Shown: positions 44,847 through 53,329 of the stretch, piece after piece
Layout of the letters: each line of letters begins with the position of its first letter
Numbering within the stretch: position 1 is the first letter of the stretch
Assembly (NCBI RefSeq): GCF_014692875.1
Contig: NZ_CP061171.1
Span: forward strand, 992,001-1,056,000
DNA from: Pedobacter riviphilus
GTDB taxonomy: Bacteria; Bacteroidota; Bacteroidia; Sphingobacteriales; Sphingobacteriaceae
Direction of reading: 5' to 3'
Length of the DNA: 64,000 nucleotides
Position numbers and translations under genes: made by a program
The notes under the pieces: model-generated
Told to the model about the DNA's origin: nothing
Seen by the model: the letters and a program-made list of their open reading frames with translations, nothing else
Database searches by the model: none

Positions 44847-46796
44847 ATGAAATTTAATCAATTAACTAAAATATTTGGCCTATCTCTTTTAGTAGTATTT
44901 ACTGCTTGTAAAAAGTATGGCTATGAAGTTCCGGATGGATATCCTGATGATTCGCAGAACGTAGCTGAAGGAACCATTGATACCAACATGAAACTGATCG
45001 ATAAATCGATGTACGCCAAGGCAAGGGTATTTCCCGGTTTGGTAGATCAATCAGAGCCAAGGGTAAAAGATGCTCAGTTTACATTGGATTTGAATTTTAC
45101 CGATCAAACTGCACAAAATTTAAGAATTTCTGTTGCTCCATCACCACAATACAGCACAGGCTATTATGCTGCTCCAGGTGAGTTGATCAAACTTGTGGTC
45201 CCGGCAGGGGTTGATGGTTTAACCGTACAGATTGGTGCACATACCGATAACCTGGCTGGTAAATCTCCATTGCTACGCGATCCGGTGATATATAACAGAA
45301 AAAAACTGGTTGCCGGGGTAAATTATATCCGTAACCTTTACGGTGGTCATATTTACATTTTGGCTACTTTCGCTTATGCTAACCCAGTTACTTTTACCAT
45401 TACGGGTGCTGTGGTATCGCCCGATTTTATTTTGGGCCAAACCAGCGATGCCGATTGGGTGGCTAAAGTAAAAGCTTCGCAAGTACCCTGGTTAGAGCTA
45501 AGAGCTAAAAGTGTTATTTTTACCATTCCTAGAGACAAGGTATTGGCGACTTTTAATTCTAACGAGCCTTTTACCAATCCAACTGCTGTTTTTACTAAAT
45601 GGAACGATGTTTTCGCTTTAGATTACAATGCCTGGATGGGTTTATCAGATAATGCCCCTGATATTAGAGACCGTAGCCCTCAAAGTCAGTGGCGTGGGGT
45701 ACTCGATATTCAGCTTAGTTTGGGTTATGGCCACAATGGTTTCCCTTTTGTGGGTTTAAATGACTCTTACTGGTTTGCCAGCTTTACCAGTTTAAATTCA
45801 ATTACAACCAGTTCTGGCCAATGGGGTACTTACCATGAATTTGGACATAACTGTCAACAACCAAACGTATGGAGCTGGAGCACTTTGGGCGAAACCACCA
45901 ACAACCTGTTCAGCTTTAAAGTGGCCAATAGGATTGGGGCCAACTACAATATTCTACATCCTGCAGTATCCAGTGGTTTTCCTAAAGCGATTGCTTATGC
46001 AAGTGGTACAGGAACCAAAAACTTCGATACAGATGCAGCTATGAATACAGTAGATGAAGCGCCATTTATGAAAATGACCCCTTTTGTACAAATTTTCGAA
46101 AAATATGGCTACGGTGCCATGACTTATTTATATACAGAGGCACGTCACGCAGACCGCTTAAATACTAACGACATTACCAAACATAACTTTGTATACGAAA
46201 AACTATCTGATTATGCTAAAATAGATTTTGCGCCATTTTTTGATGCTTGGGGAATTTCTATTAGTGATGCTGTTGTGGCTAAAGTTTCTGCTAAATATCC
46301 AATTTTAGCGAGTCAGGTTTGGACATATAATCCTTTAAATAAAACTGGTGGTACTTCAGTAATTTCATTCGCGCCAAGTGTAACAGTAAGTTCCAATCAG
46401 TCTAATGAAGGTAGTCCGGCAGCCATGCTCGATAACAATACAGCAACATACTGGCATTCACAGTATAGCCCTGCACCAACCGCGGCACAAGGTTACCCAT
46501 ATACAATAGTATATAGCGAAAACAAAAGAATGTCTGTTAAAGGAATGTATTTCGTTCCGCGAAATTCTACAGCTCAACGGGTAAAAAATATAGAAATATT
46601 AGTGAGCAGTGATAATGTTAATTTTACAAGTGTAGGCACAACACAAATCCCAAATGCATTTGCACGTTATGAGTTCACATTCCCAAATGGACCAGTATTT
46701 AATAAGTTTTTTAAAGTTATACTGAAAGATGGTTGGAATTCACCTGTGGCCTCATTCCCTTATGCTGCTATGGCTGAGTTGGGCGTAATTAAATAA
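44847..46796 (+). CDS. M60-family (enhancin/mucinase-like) metallopeptidase with C-terminal discoidin domain
   Basis: A surface lipoprotein of 649 residues, lipobox FTACKK. Residues ~95-190 form the accessory domain of M60 proteins (GELIKLVVPAGVDGLTVQIGAHTDN, YGGHIYI). The peptidase domain carries His330-Glu331-Phe-Gly-His334 and Glu349 14 residues later, matching HEXXHX(8,28)E. M60 enzymes cleave O-glycosylated proteins such as mucins. The C-terminal ~140 residues are a discoidin/F5-8C-type, CBM32-like module (AAMLDNNTATYWHSQY, MYFVPRNSTAQRVKNIEILVS), a likely galactose- or sialyl-binding module. Its neighbours on both sides are the degenerate phosphatase-LamG lipoproteins. Confidence 0.9.
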   Translation: MKFNQLTKIFGLSLLVVFTACKKYGYEVPDGYPDDSQNVAEGTIDTNMKLIDKSMYAKARVFPGLVDQSEPRVKDAQFTLDLNFTDQTAQNLRISVAPSPQYSTGYYAAPGELIKLVVPAGVDGLTVQIGAHTDNLAGKSPLLRDPVIYNRKKLVAGVNYIRNLYGGHIYILATFAYANPVTFTITGAVVSPDFILGQTSDADWVAKVKASQVPWLELRAKSVIFTIPRDKVLATFNSNEPFTNPTAVFTKWNDVFALDYNAWMGLSDNAPDIRDRSPQSQWRGVLDIQLSLGYGHNGFPFVGLNDSYWFASFTSLNSITTSSGQWGTYHEFGHNCQQPNVWSWSTLGETTNNLFSFKVANRIGANYNILHPAVSSGFPKAIAYASGTGTKNFDTDAAMNTVDEAPFMKMTPFVQIFEKYGYGAMTYLYTEARHADRLNTNDITKHNFVYEKLSDYAKIDFAPFFDAWGISISDAVVAKVSAKYPILASQVWTYNPLNKTGGTSVISFAPSVTVSSNQSNEGSPAAMLDNNTATYWHSQYSPAPTAAQGYPYTIVYSENKRMSVKGMYFVPRNSTAQRVKNIEILVSSDNVNFTSVGTTQIPNAFARYEFTFPNGPVFNKFFKVILKDGWNSPVASFPYAAMAELGVIK

Positions 46797-46813
46797 CCTC
46801 TAATTTAACGAAA

Positions 46814-48514
46814 ATGAAGATTTTAAATAAATATAAATATTATACTGCTTTTGCATTGTTTATTCCACTTTGTTTCTCCGCATGCAAAAAATATGCTAAT
46901 CCACCAGCAATTTACGAAGACCTAAAGCCACTCTCTGCAGGGCAACGTAAAATTTTGGTCATCAGCATTGATGGACTAACAGGTTCCGAATTGCAGACTG
47001 TTGCGCCAGCCAACATTACAAGCCTGCAAAAGAATGCCAAATATTCTTATAATACTTTGAAAACAGCTTCAGATGCAGCAGGATGGGTATCGATGTTAAC
47101 TGGTACCAGTTTTGTAAAACACCAGATCAGCACTGATAATTTCGAGCGTGCAGCGGGTTCAGGTGTTGATGAACATGCCCCTATTGTATCTTACCGTAAT
47201 GTATTTGATTATATTACGCAATATAAATCGGTAAAAACGGCTTTAGTTACCCCATGGGCTAATTTGCGGAATTACATGAAAAATGCAGATTTTGCCCCAG
47301 TTGTAGCCACTGATATAGCCGTTAAAGACAGTACAGTGAGCATTCTAAATAATCAAACCGGTTTGGGTACCATATTTGTGAACTTTAGAGAAGTTGAAGC
47401 CGCTGGCGCTAATGGAGGTTATGTAGCTACAAATGATAACTATAAAAATGCCATAGTAAAAGCCGATGAATATGTGGGTAATATCATAACCGCTTTAAAA
47501 GCTAGGAAAAATTATGCGAACGAAGATTGGCTGGTAATATTAACCAGTAATCATGGTGGTAGCAGTGCAAACCCAACTAATGGTTTTACCTTGGTGTACA
47601 ACCCAGCATTTAAACCATTTGAATTAAAAAAATCTGGTTTCAATCCTGTGCTTTTTAGCACCAATACCTCAAGGGCGGTTACGCCAAATGATAACGGCCT
47701 TTATGATGTAGGTGATACCAAAAGCATTACTGTTCAAATGGAAACCAAGTTCAATTCGACTAATGTAAATTATCCTACATTTTTTGGAAAAAGTACCAAT
47801 TTGAGTGGTTCAAGTATTACGGGATGGCAATGGGGTCATTATGGCGATCAATGGTCGGTTACCGTTGGGGGAACAACGAATGGCGGTTCGGGAAAATTAC
47901 AGGTAAATTCTACCACTCCACCGGGAACCGGCTGGCACACTTTAACCATGAGTATTAATACTACCGTTAATACACAAGGAGTCGCGACAGCCAGAACGCT
48001 TAAGTTGTATGTTGATGGGAATTTGGAAGCTACAAGCGATATATTAGCCAGAAAAAGTTTAACTACAAGTGAGTTGCTCCGGATAGGACATAGAACAGGA
48101 GACACTGATACACCAACTCCATTTTACGGAGCCAACTTAGCATTTTTTAATGTAGCGCTAAGCGATGCCGTGATAAAGGCAAATATTGGTCTCAAAGATA
48201 TCACGCAACATCCAAACTATGCTAATTTAATTGGCTTTTGGCCTATGGATGAAGGTACTGAAGGTACGTTTTTCAATAAAGCACCTGTTGGTTATAATAT
48301 GTCGCTTTCTGGTGTATACAGTTGGGCTAATTTGGGCAGTGCCTATCCTCCGGGAACAACCCCAGAGCCGATAACATCATCATTGTCTATCCCATCAACA
48401 GTGAGTGATGTATCTGCTTTAGCATTATATTGGATGAAGATTAATATCCTTCCTGATTTTGGTTTTGACGGTAAACCTTACCTTAAAAACTTCGAATTGG
48501 AATTTTTAAAATAG
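46814..48514 (+). CDS. LamG/DUF4983-type lipoprotein with a degenerate alkaline-phosphatase-fold domain (copy 2)
   Basis: A lipoprotein of 566 residues, lipobox FSACKK, paralogous to the gene at 43096-44829. The phosphatase-like domain is again decayed: Asp53 is kept, but the nucleophile position is Asp87, D-x-x-G-H is Glu195..Ala199, and D-H is Asn246-His247. The LamG domain (about 305-455) contains GWHTLTMSINTTVNTQGVATARTLKLYVDGNLEA. A DUF4983-like tail follows. Since both copies lost different details but the same catalytic positions, loss of activity seems old. It ends the first transcription unit: a terminator follows. Confidence 0.75.
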   Translation: MKILNKYKYYTAFALFIPLCFSACKKYANPPAIYEDLKPLSAGQRKILVISIDGLTGSELQTVAPANITSLQKNAKYSYNTLKTASDAAGWVSMLTGTSFVKHQISTDNFERAAGSGVDEHAPIVSYRNVFDYITQYKSVKTALVTPWANLRNYMKNADFAPVVATDIAVKDSTVSILNNQTGLGTIFVNFREVEAAGANGGYVATNDNYKNAIVKADEYVGNIITALKARKNYANEDWLVILTSNHGGSSANPTNGFTLVYNPAFKPFELKKSGFNPVLFSTNTSRAVTPNDNGLYDVGDTKSITVQMETKFNSTNVNYPTFFGKSTNLSGSSITGWQWGHYGDQWSVTVGGTTNGGSGKLQVNSTTPPGTGWHTLTMSINTTVNTQGVATARTLKLYVDGNLEATSDILARKSLTTSELLRIGHRTGDTDTPTPFYGANLAFFNVALSDAVIKANIGLKDITQHPNYANLIGFWPMDEGTEGTFFNKAPVGYNMSLSGVYSWANLGSAYPPGTTPEPITSSLSIPSTVSDVSALALYWMKINILPDFGFDGKPYLKNFELEFLK

Positions 48515-48533
48515 TAGTTAGTTTTAGTTAATG

Positions 48534-48568
48534 AAAGCCTTGCCGCCAATTGGTGGCAATGGCTTTTT
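48534..48568 (+). terminator. Rho-independent terminator closing the SusCD operon
   Basis: Outer stem AAAGCC (48534-48539) / GGCTTT (48561-48566), inner stem GCCGCCA (48542-48548) / TGGTGGC (48551-48557), followed by a T-run. It separates the 11-gene SusC..LamG unit from the GH2 unit. Confidence 0.85.
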
Positions 48569-48700
48569 CTATTTATTGATGGTAATATATGCCTTGCAAT
48601 AATGTCTATTTTAATGCCTTGTCAAAAACTTAGCGTTCTTAATTCCTTAATGGTTAAACGTTAAAACCACTATCCAACCAATCGTAACATCTTTAAAACT

Positions 48701-48714
48701 CAAACGTTTGCGCT
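48701..48714. promoter_or_regulatory. LacI-type operator before the beta-galactosidase gene
   Basis: CAAACGTTTG (48701-48710) followed by CGCT; identical over 14 bases to site 1 at 28846. It lies 77 bases before the GH2 start, in a position that can control this promoter. Confidence 0.65.
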
Positions 48715-48786
48715 AAAACATTTTCATCATTATCAGCCAATCATCAGTAATTTGGATCAACAAACCAAAAATTATACACACACACA

Positions 48787-51700
48787 ATGAATAGAAAATT
48801 AACCATTTTATTTACACTATTATTTATTGCCGGGCAAATCAGTGCGCAAGATCTGCCTTCCGAACTACAAACCCCCGAAGTGGTTTCGGTAAACCGTTTG
48901 CCTATGCGGGCATCAGCCTTTGCTTTCGAAAACCAGGAGCTTGCTGCCAAAAGGGCCAAAGAAAAATCGGCATATTTTTTATCGTTGAATGGTACCTGGA
49001 AGTTTAACTGGGTAAAAGATCCACGTAAAAGACCTACAGATTTTTATAAAATAGATTTTGACGATAAAGGCTGGGATAATTTTAAGGTGCCCGCCAACTG
49101 GGAAGTGAATGGTTACGGGCTTCCAATTTATGTAAACCAACCATACGAATTTGCTGGCCGACAATTAACCGGAGCCAGAATGAACCCGCCATTCGATATT
49201 CCTGCTGATAACAATCCGGTAGGTTCTTACCGAAAAAAAATCAATATTCCGGCCAATTGGGGCGATAAACAAGTGTTTATCAGTTTGGGCGCGGTTAAAT
49301 CGGCATTTTACATTTGGGTAAACGGCAAAAAAGTAGGTTATAGTGAAGATAGTAAACTGGCTGCGGAGTTTGATATTACCAAATATGTTAAACCAGGCGA
49401 AAATACCATTGCACTTCAGGTATACCGTTGGAGTGATGGCAGTTATTTAGAATGCCAGGACATGTGGCGCATTTCTGGTATTGAACGCGAGGTGTATTTG
49501 TATGCCACTCCAAAACTCGATATCCACGATTTTAAAGTGACAGGAACGCTTGATGCAACTTACACCAATGGACTTTTAAACGTGGATTTAGCCGTTCAGA
49601 ATTATAAAATAGACCAACGCACCAACCATAGCCGCCCAGATAGTTTTTATGTAGCGCTTGATCTGGTTGATGCCAAGGGCAACAATGTCTGGAAAGAGGC
49701 TACCAAACTGCAAAAAGTATTGGGTAATTATAAAACCAATCTTGCTTTCAAAACGCAGGTTAATAATGTTAAAAACTGGTCGGCAGAAGTACCTTACCTT
49801 TATACCCTGTACATCACTTTAAAAGATAAAAATGATAAAATAATTGAAGTGATTCCACAACGCGTGGGTTTCCGATCGGTAGAAATTAAGGGCAGCGATT
49901 TACTGGTTAACGGTAAACGTGTATTTTTAAAAGGTGTAAACAGGCACGAGCACAATGCCACGCAGGGCCATACCTTAACACATGCCGATATGGAAAAAGA
50001 TATGGAAATGATGAAAAAGCTGAATGTAAATGCAGTGCGCCATTCTCATTATCCGCCAGATCCTTATTGGATGGAACTTTGTGATGAATATGGTTTGTAC
50101 GTAATAGACGAAGCCAATATCGAATCACATGGTCGTTATTATAGTTTGGAAACTACTTTTGCCAACGATAAACAATGGCGTATTCCTCATCTTGAGCGCA
50201 TTACACGTATGTATGAACGTGATAAAAACCATGCTTCGGTAATCACCTGGTCGTTAGGTAACGAAGCCGGTAACGGGGTTAACTTTTATGAAGCTTACGA
50301 GTGGTTAAAAGGGAAAGATTTCCGCCCGGTACAGTATGAAAGGGCTGAGAGCGACTTCAACACTGATATGATTGTGCCGCAATACCCTTCACCAAATTAT
50401 CTGCCACGTTATTCGAAACAGGAAAAAGAAACCCGTCCGTTTATCATGAGCGAGTACGCACACATTATGGGCAACAGTTTGGGTAATTTTAAAGAGTATT
50501 GGGATGCCATCGAAAACAACCCTAAACTACAGGGTGGTTTTGTGTGGGAATGGATTGATCAGGCGATTGATACTGTTAAAAACGGTAAGCGCATTATGGC
50601 TTATGGTGGCGATTTCCCGTTAAGCGGCCCTGTTGATGAAAATTTTAGCGACAATGACTTTTGTGTTAAAGGTGTAGTAACGGCATATCGTGGAATGACA
50701 CCTATGGCCGTTGAGCTTAAAAAAGTGCATCAGTATATTAAAACCACCTTTAATGGTACCAACCAGATTAATGTAAACAATAGTTATTTCTTTAAAGATA
50801 TAAGTAATGTACAGTTAAACTGGGAGCTGATTGAGGATGGAAAAGTGGTACAAACCGGGGTGGTAAATAATCTAAATGTTGGACCACGTCAAACCGAAAC
50901 CCTAACCATTCCTTTTAACACTAAATTTGCTGCTGGTAAAGAGTATTTCTTAAATGTTCGGTACCGCTTAAAAAATGCTGAGCCATTTTTAGAGAAAGGT
51001 TATGAAATTGCTTATGAGCAGATTGCTTTAGCTGGTGCGCCTAAGGCCAACACTTACGCTGCTGGTAAAAAAGCTTTAAAGGTTGAGCAAACTGCCGATC
51101 GTGCAATAGTTAAAGGCAGCGATTTTACCATTACTTTCGATCTGAAAAAAGGTACTTTAATCAGTTATCTGTCTAAAGGTCGCGAATTATTGGTAGCTGG
51201 GCCACAACTAGGCTTTTACAGAGCACCAACCGATAATGACATTGGTGCAGGTTTGAATACCAGATTAAGGATGTGGCGTAATGTGTATCAGAATAATGAT
51301 GCAGCCAATATCAAATCGACTGTAAATTCGACTGCTGAAGGCTTTACCTTAACCGTTAAATCATCGCTTTTAAAAGGCGATGCCGAAACCACTCAACAAT
51401 TTACGGTTTTGGCCGATGGTACTGTTAAAGTTGACAATCAATTTAAAGCAGTTACCGGCAACTACAAAAGTTTAATGCGTATCGGTAACGATTTGCAGTT
51501 GAAAAACGAATACAGCAATATCCAGTGGTATGGCCGTGGTCCGGGCGAAAACTATGTAGACAGAAAAACAGCATCATTAATTGGTACCTATAAATCAACC
51601 GTTGCCGATCAGTATTTCTCTTATGCCCGTCCGCAGGAAAGTGGCAATAAAACCGAAGTGCGCTGGGTAAATTTTACCGATAAAGCAGGCAAAGGTTTAC

Positions 51701-51951
51701 GTTTCGAATTTGCAGATCAACTATTGAGTTTTAATGCTTTGCCTTACGCAGTGGAGGATTTAGATCCGGAGGCAGAGAAAAAACAATATCACTCTGGCGA
51801 ACTGGTAAAACGCAACCAGATTTATGTACACATGGATTTGCAGCAACTAGGTGTTCAGGGGATCGATAGTTGGGGCTCTATGCCATTAATCCAATACCAG
51901 ATCCCATTTAAAGATTACCAGTACAGCTATTATATCAAACCGATTAAATAA
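48787..51951 (+). CDS. Glycoside hydrolase family 2 beta-galactosidase
   Basis: A secreted LacZ-type enzyme of 1054 residues. The signal peptide ends around ISAQ (residue 20). Layout: jelly-roll sugar-binding domain (about 60-230), immunoglobulin-like domain, TIM barrel, second Ig-like domain and the large C-terminal beta-sandwich (GH2 small subunit-like, from about 760). The acid/base is Glu493 in SLGNEAGNG and the nucleophile is Glu556 in IMSEYAHIMGNS; NVNAVRHSHYPPDPYW is also typical. It should release terminal beta-galactose. It starts a second transcription unit with its own LacI-type site. GH2 also includes other activities, but LacZ-like length and motifs favour beta-galactosidase. Confidence 0.93.
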   Translation: MNRKLTILFTLLFIAGQISAQDLPSELQTPEVVSVNRLPMRASAFAFENQELAAKRAKEKSAYFLSLNGTWKFNWVKDPRKRPTDFYKIDFDDKGWDNFKVPANWEVNGYGLPIYVNQPYEFAGRQLTGARMNPPFDIPADNNPVGSYRKKINIPANWGDKQVFISLGAVKSAFYIWVNGKKVGYSEDSKLAAEFDITKYVKPGENTIALQVYRWSDGSYLECQDMWRISGIEREVYLYATPKLDIHDFKVTGTLDATYTNGLLNVDLAVQNYKIDQRTNHSRPDSFYVALDLVDAKGNNVWKEATKLQKVLGNYKTNLAFKTQVNNVKNWSAEVPYLYTLYITLKDKNDKIIEVIPQRVGFRSVEIKGSDLLVNGKRVFLKGVNRHEHNATQGHTLTHADMEKDMEMMKKLNVNAVRHSHYPPDPYWMELCDEYGLYVIDEANIESHGRYYSLETTFANDKQWRIPHLERITRMYERDKNHASVITWSLGNEAGNGVNFYEAYEWLKGKDFRPVQYERAESDFNTDMIVPQYPSPNYLPRYSKQEKETRPFIMSEYAHIMGNSLGNFKEYWDAIENNPKLQGGFVWEWIDQAIDTVKNGKRIMAYGGDFPLSGPVDENFSDNDFCVKGVVTAYRGMTPMAVELKKVHQYIKTTFNGTNQINVNNSYFFKDISNVQLNWELIEDGKVVQTGVVNNLNVGPRQTETLTIPFNTKFAAGKEYFLNVRYRLKNAEPFLEKGYEIAYEQIALAGAPKANTYAAGKKALKVEQTADRAIVKGSDFTITFDLKKGTLISYLSKGRELLVAGPQLGFYRAPTDNDIGAGLNTRLRMWRNVYQNNDAANIKSTVNSTAEGFTLTVKSSLLKGDAETTQQFTVLADGTVKVDNQFKAVTGNYKSLMRIGNDLQLKNEYSNIQWYGRGPGENYVDRKTASLIGTYKSTVADQYFSYARPQESGNKTEVRWVNFTDKAGKGLRFEFADQLLSFNALPYAVEDLDPEAEKKQYHSGELVKRNQIYVHMDLQQLGVQGIDSWGSMPLIQYQIPFKDYQYSYYIKPIK

Positions 51952-51962
51952 CATAGATAGTT

Positions 51963-52048
51963 CGTCATCCCCAACTTGATTGGGGATCTTAATGCTTTAG
52001 CTAGGTTTATATATTGCATTAAGATTCCTGCCTTCGCGGGGAATGACG
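51963..52048. repeat. Palindromic repeat element, related to 10516-10584
   Basis: An 86-base element starting CGTCATCCCC and ending GGGGAATGACG, with the same internal layout as the copy at 10516: a left arm AACTTGATTGGGGATC, a middle AATGC-TTTAG-like part, and a right GATTCCTGCCTTCGC arm. It lies between the GH2 and GH27 genes on the same strand. Confidence 0.75.
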
Positions 52049-52094
52049 AGCGCTATTTTTTTTATCAAACGAATATTACCTAACCAAAAGTAAA

Positions 52095-53297
52095 ATGAAA
52101 TTTATCAAAATCTGCTTTAGCGTGTTGCTGTTTTCACAGATTGGCTTTGCTCAGGAAACTAAACTAGCCGCCACGCCGCCAATGGGCTGGATGAGCTGGA
52201 ACATCATGTCAGAAAATCCGAACGAAAAGGATATCAAAGAAATGGCCGACGCCATGATTAGCAGTGGCATGGTAAAAGCAGGTTATCAATATATTTTTTT
52301 AGATGATTGCTGGCAGGGCGGTCGCGATAATAAAAACAACATCATTGCCGATCCTAAGAAATTCCCATCAGGTATTAAAGCACTGGCGGATTATCTGCAC
52401 AGCAAGGGCATGAAATTGGGTATTTATTCAGATGCTGCTCCTTTAACCTGTGGCGGTTATACCGCAAGTTTAAACTTTGAAGATCAGGATGCCAAAACCT
52501 TTGCAACCTGGGGAATAGATTACCTTAAATACGATTATTGCAATGCACCGGAGGACGTAGAAACGGCGAAAAAAAGATATGGAAAAATAGCACAGGCCTT
52601 ACGCAAATCGGGTAGGGATATAGTATTGGGTATTTGCGAATGGGGACCACGTGAGCCCTGGAACTGGGGTGCACAGGTTGGTGGACAAAGCTGGCGTACC
52701 ACTTACGATATCAGGGATAAGTGGCTGGATGTAGAAGGCAAAGGAGGTGTTGGCATTTATAACGTGGTTGATAAAATGGCCGGATTGGCCAGCTTTTCAG
52801 GCCCAGGTAAATGGAACGATGGCGATATGTTGGTGGCTGGTTTACACGGTACAAAGGGCCCTTCATCAGCATTTAAAGGAGTAGGTTGTACAAAAGCCGA
52901 ATACCAGAGCCAGGTGAGTTTGTACAGCATGCTCAACTCTCCACTATATGCCAGTTGCGATATCCGTAAAATGGACGATGAAACAAAGACCATTTTTACA
53001 AACAAAGAAGTAATCGCATTAAACCAAGATGCTTTGGGGAAACAGGCCGAAAGAAAAATCAAAACTGATACCTGGGATGTTTTTGTTCGTCCTTTAGCCA
53101 ATGGAGATTTCGCAATAGCGATTTTAAATAAATCGGCGTCTGCCCAAAATGCAAAAATAAACTTTGCCAACTTAGGCCTGACTGGTAAATATGAGATCAG
53201 GGATTTATGGCAACATAAAGTAACCGGCAAAAATAATAAGTGGAACGGTGAGGTAACTGCTCACGAAACTAAGGTTTTCCGCCTAAAAAAAGTATAA
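52095..53297 (+). CDS. Glycoside hydrolase family 27 alpha-galactosidase
   Basis: A secreted enzyme of 400 residues; signal peptide to about residue 19 (FAQ). The opening LAATPPMGWMSWN is the GH27 hallmark. The nucleophile is Asp147 in LKYDYCN and the acid/base is Asp205 in RTTYDIRD. The residue that discriminates galactose from N-acetylgalactosamine (Glu in CEW in alpha-galactosidases, Ser in N-acetylgalactosaminidases) is Glu182 in ICEWGP, pointing to alpha-galactosidase. The C-terminal antiparallel beta-domain is present. It complements the beta-galactosidase upstream: together they can strip both anomers of terminal galactose. Confidence 0.93.
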   Translation: MKFIKICFSVLLFSQIGFAQETKLAATPPMGWMSWNIMSENPNEKDIKEMADAMISSGMVKAGYQYIFLDDCWQGGRDNKNNIIADPKKFPSGIKALADYLHSKGMKLGIYSDAAPLTCGGYTASLNFEDQDAKTFATWGIDYLKYDYCNAPEDVETAKKRYGKIAQALRKSGRDIVLGICEWGPREPWNWGAQVGGQSWRTTYDIRDKWLDVEGKGGVGIYNVVDKMAGLASFSGPGKWNDGDMLVAGLHGTKGPSSAFKGVGCTKAEYQSQVSLYSMLNSPLYASCDIRKMDDETKTIFTNKEVIALNQDALGKQAERKIKTDTWDVFVRPLANGDFAIAILNKSASAQNAKINFANLGLTGKYEIRDLWQHKVTGKNNKWNGEVTAHETKVFRLKKV

Positions 53298-53329
53298 CAC
53301 CTAATTAAATAACAACAAACCAAACACAA

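Noticed and set aside
52757..53230. 157-codon antisense frame opposite the GH27 gene
   Set aside because: It lies entirely within the strongly supported GH27 coding region, has no recognisable motif, and its composition is the mirror of the sense gene.
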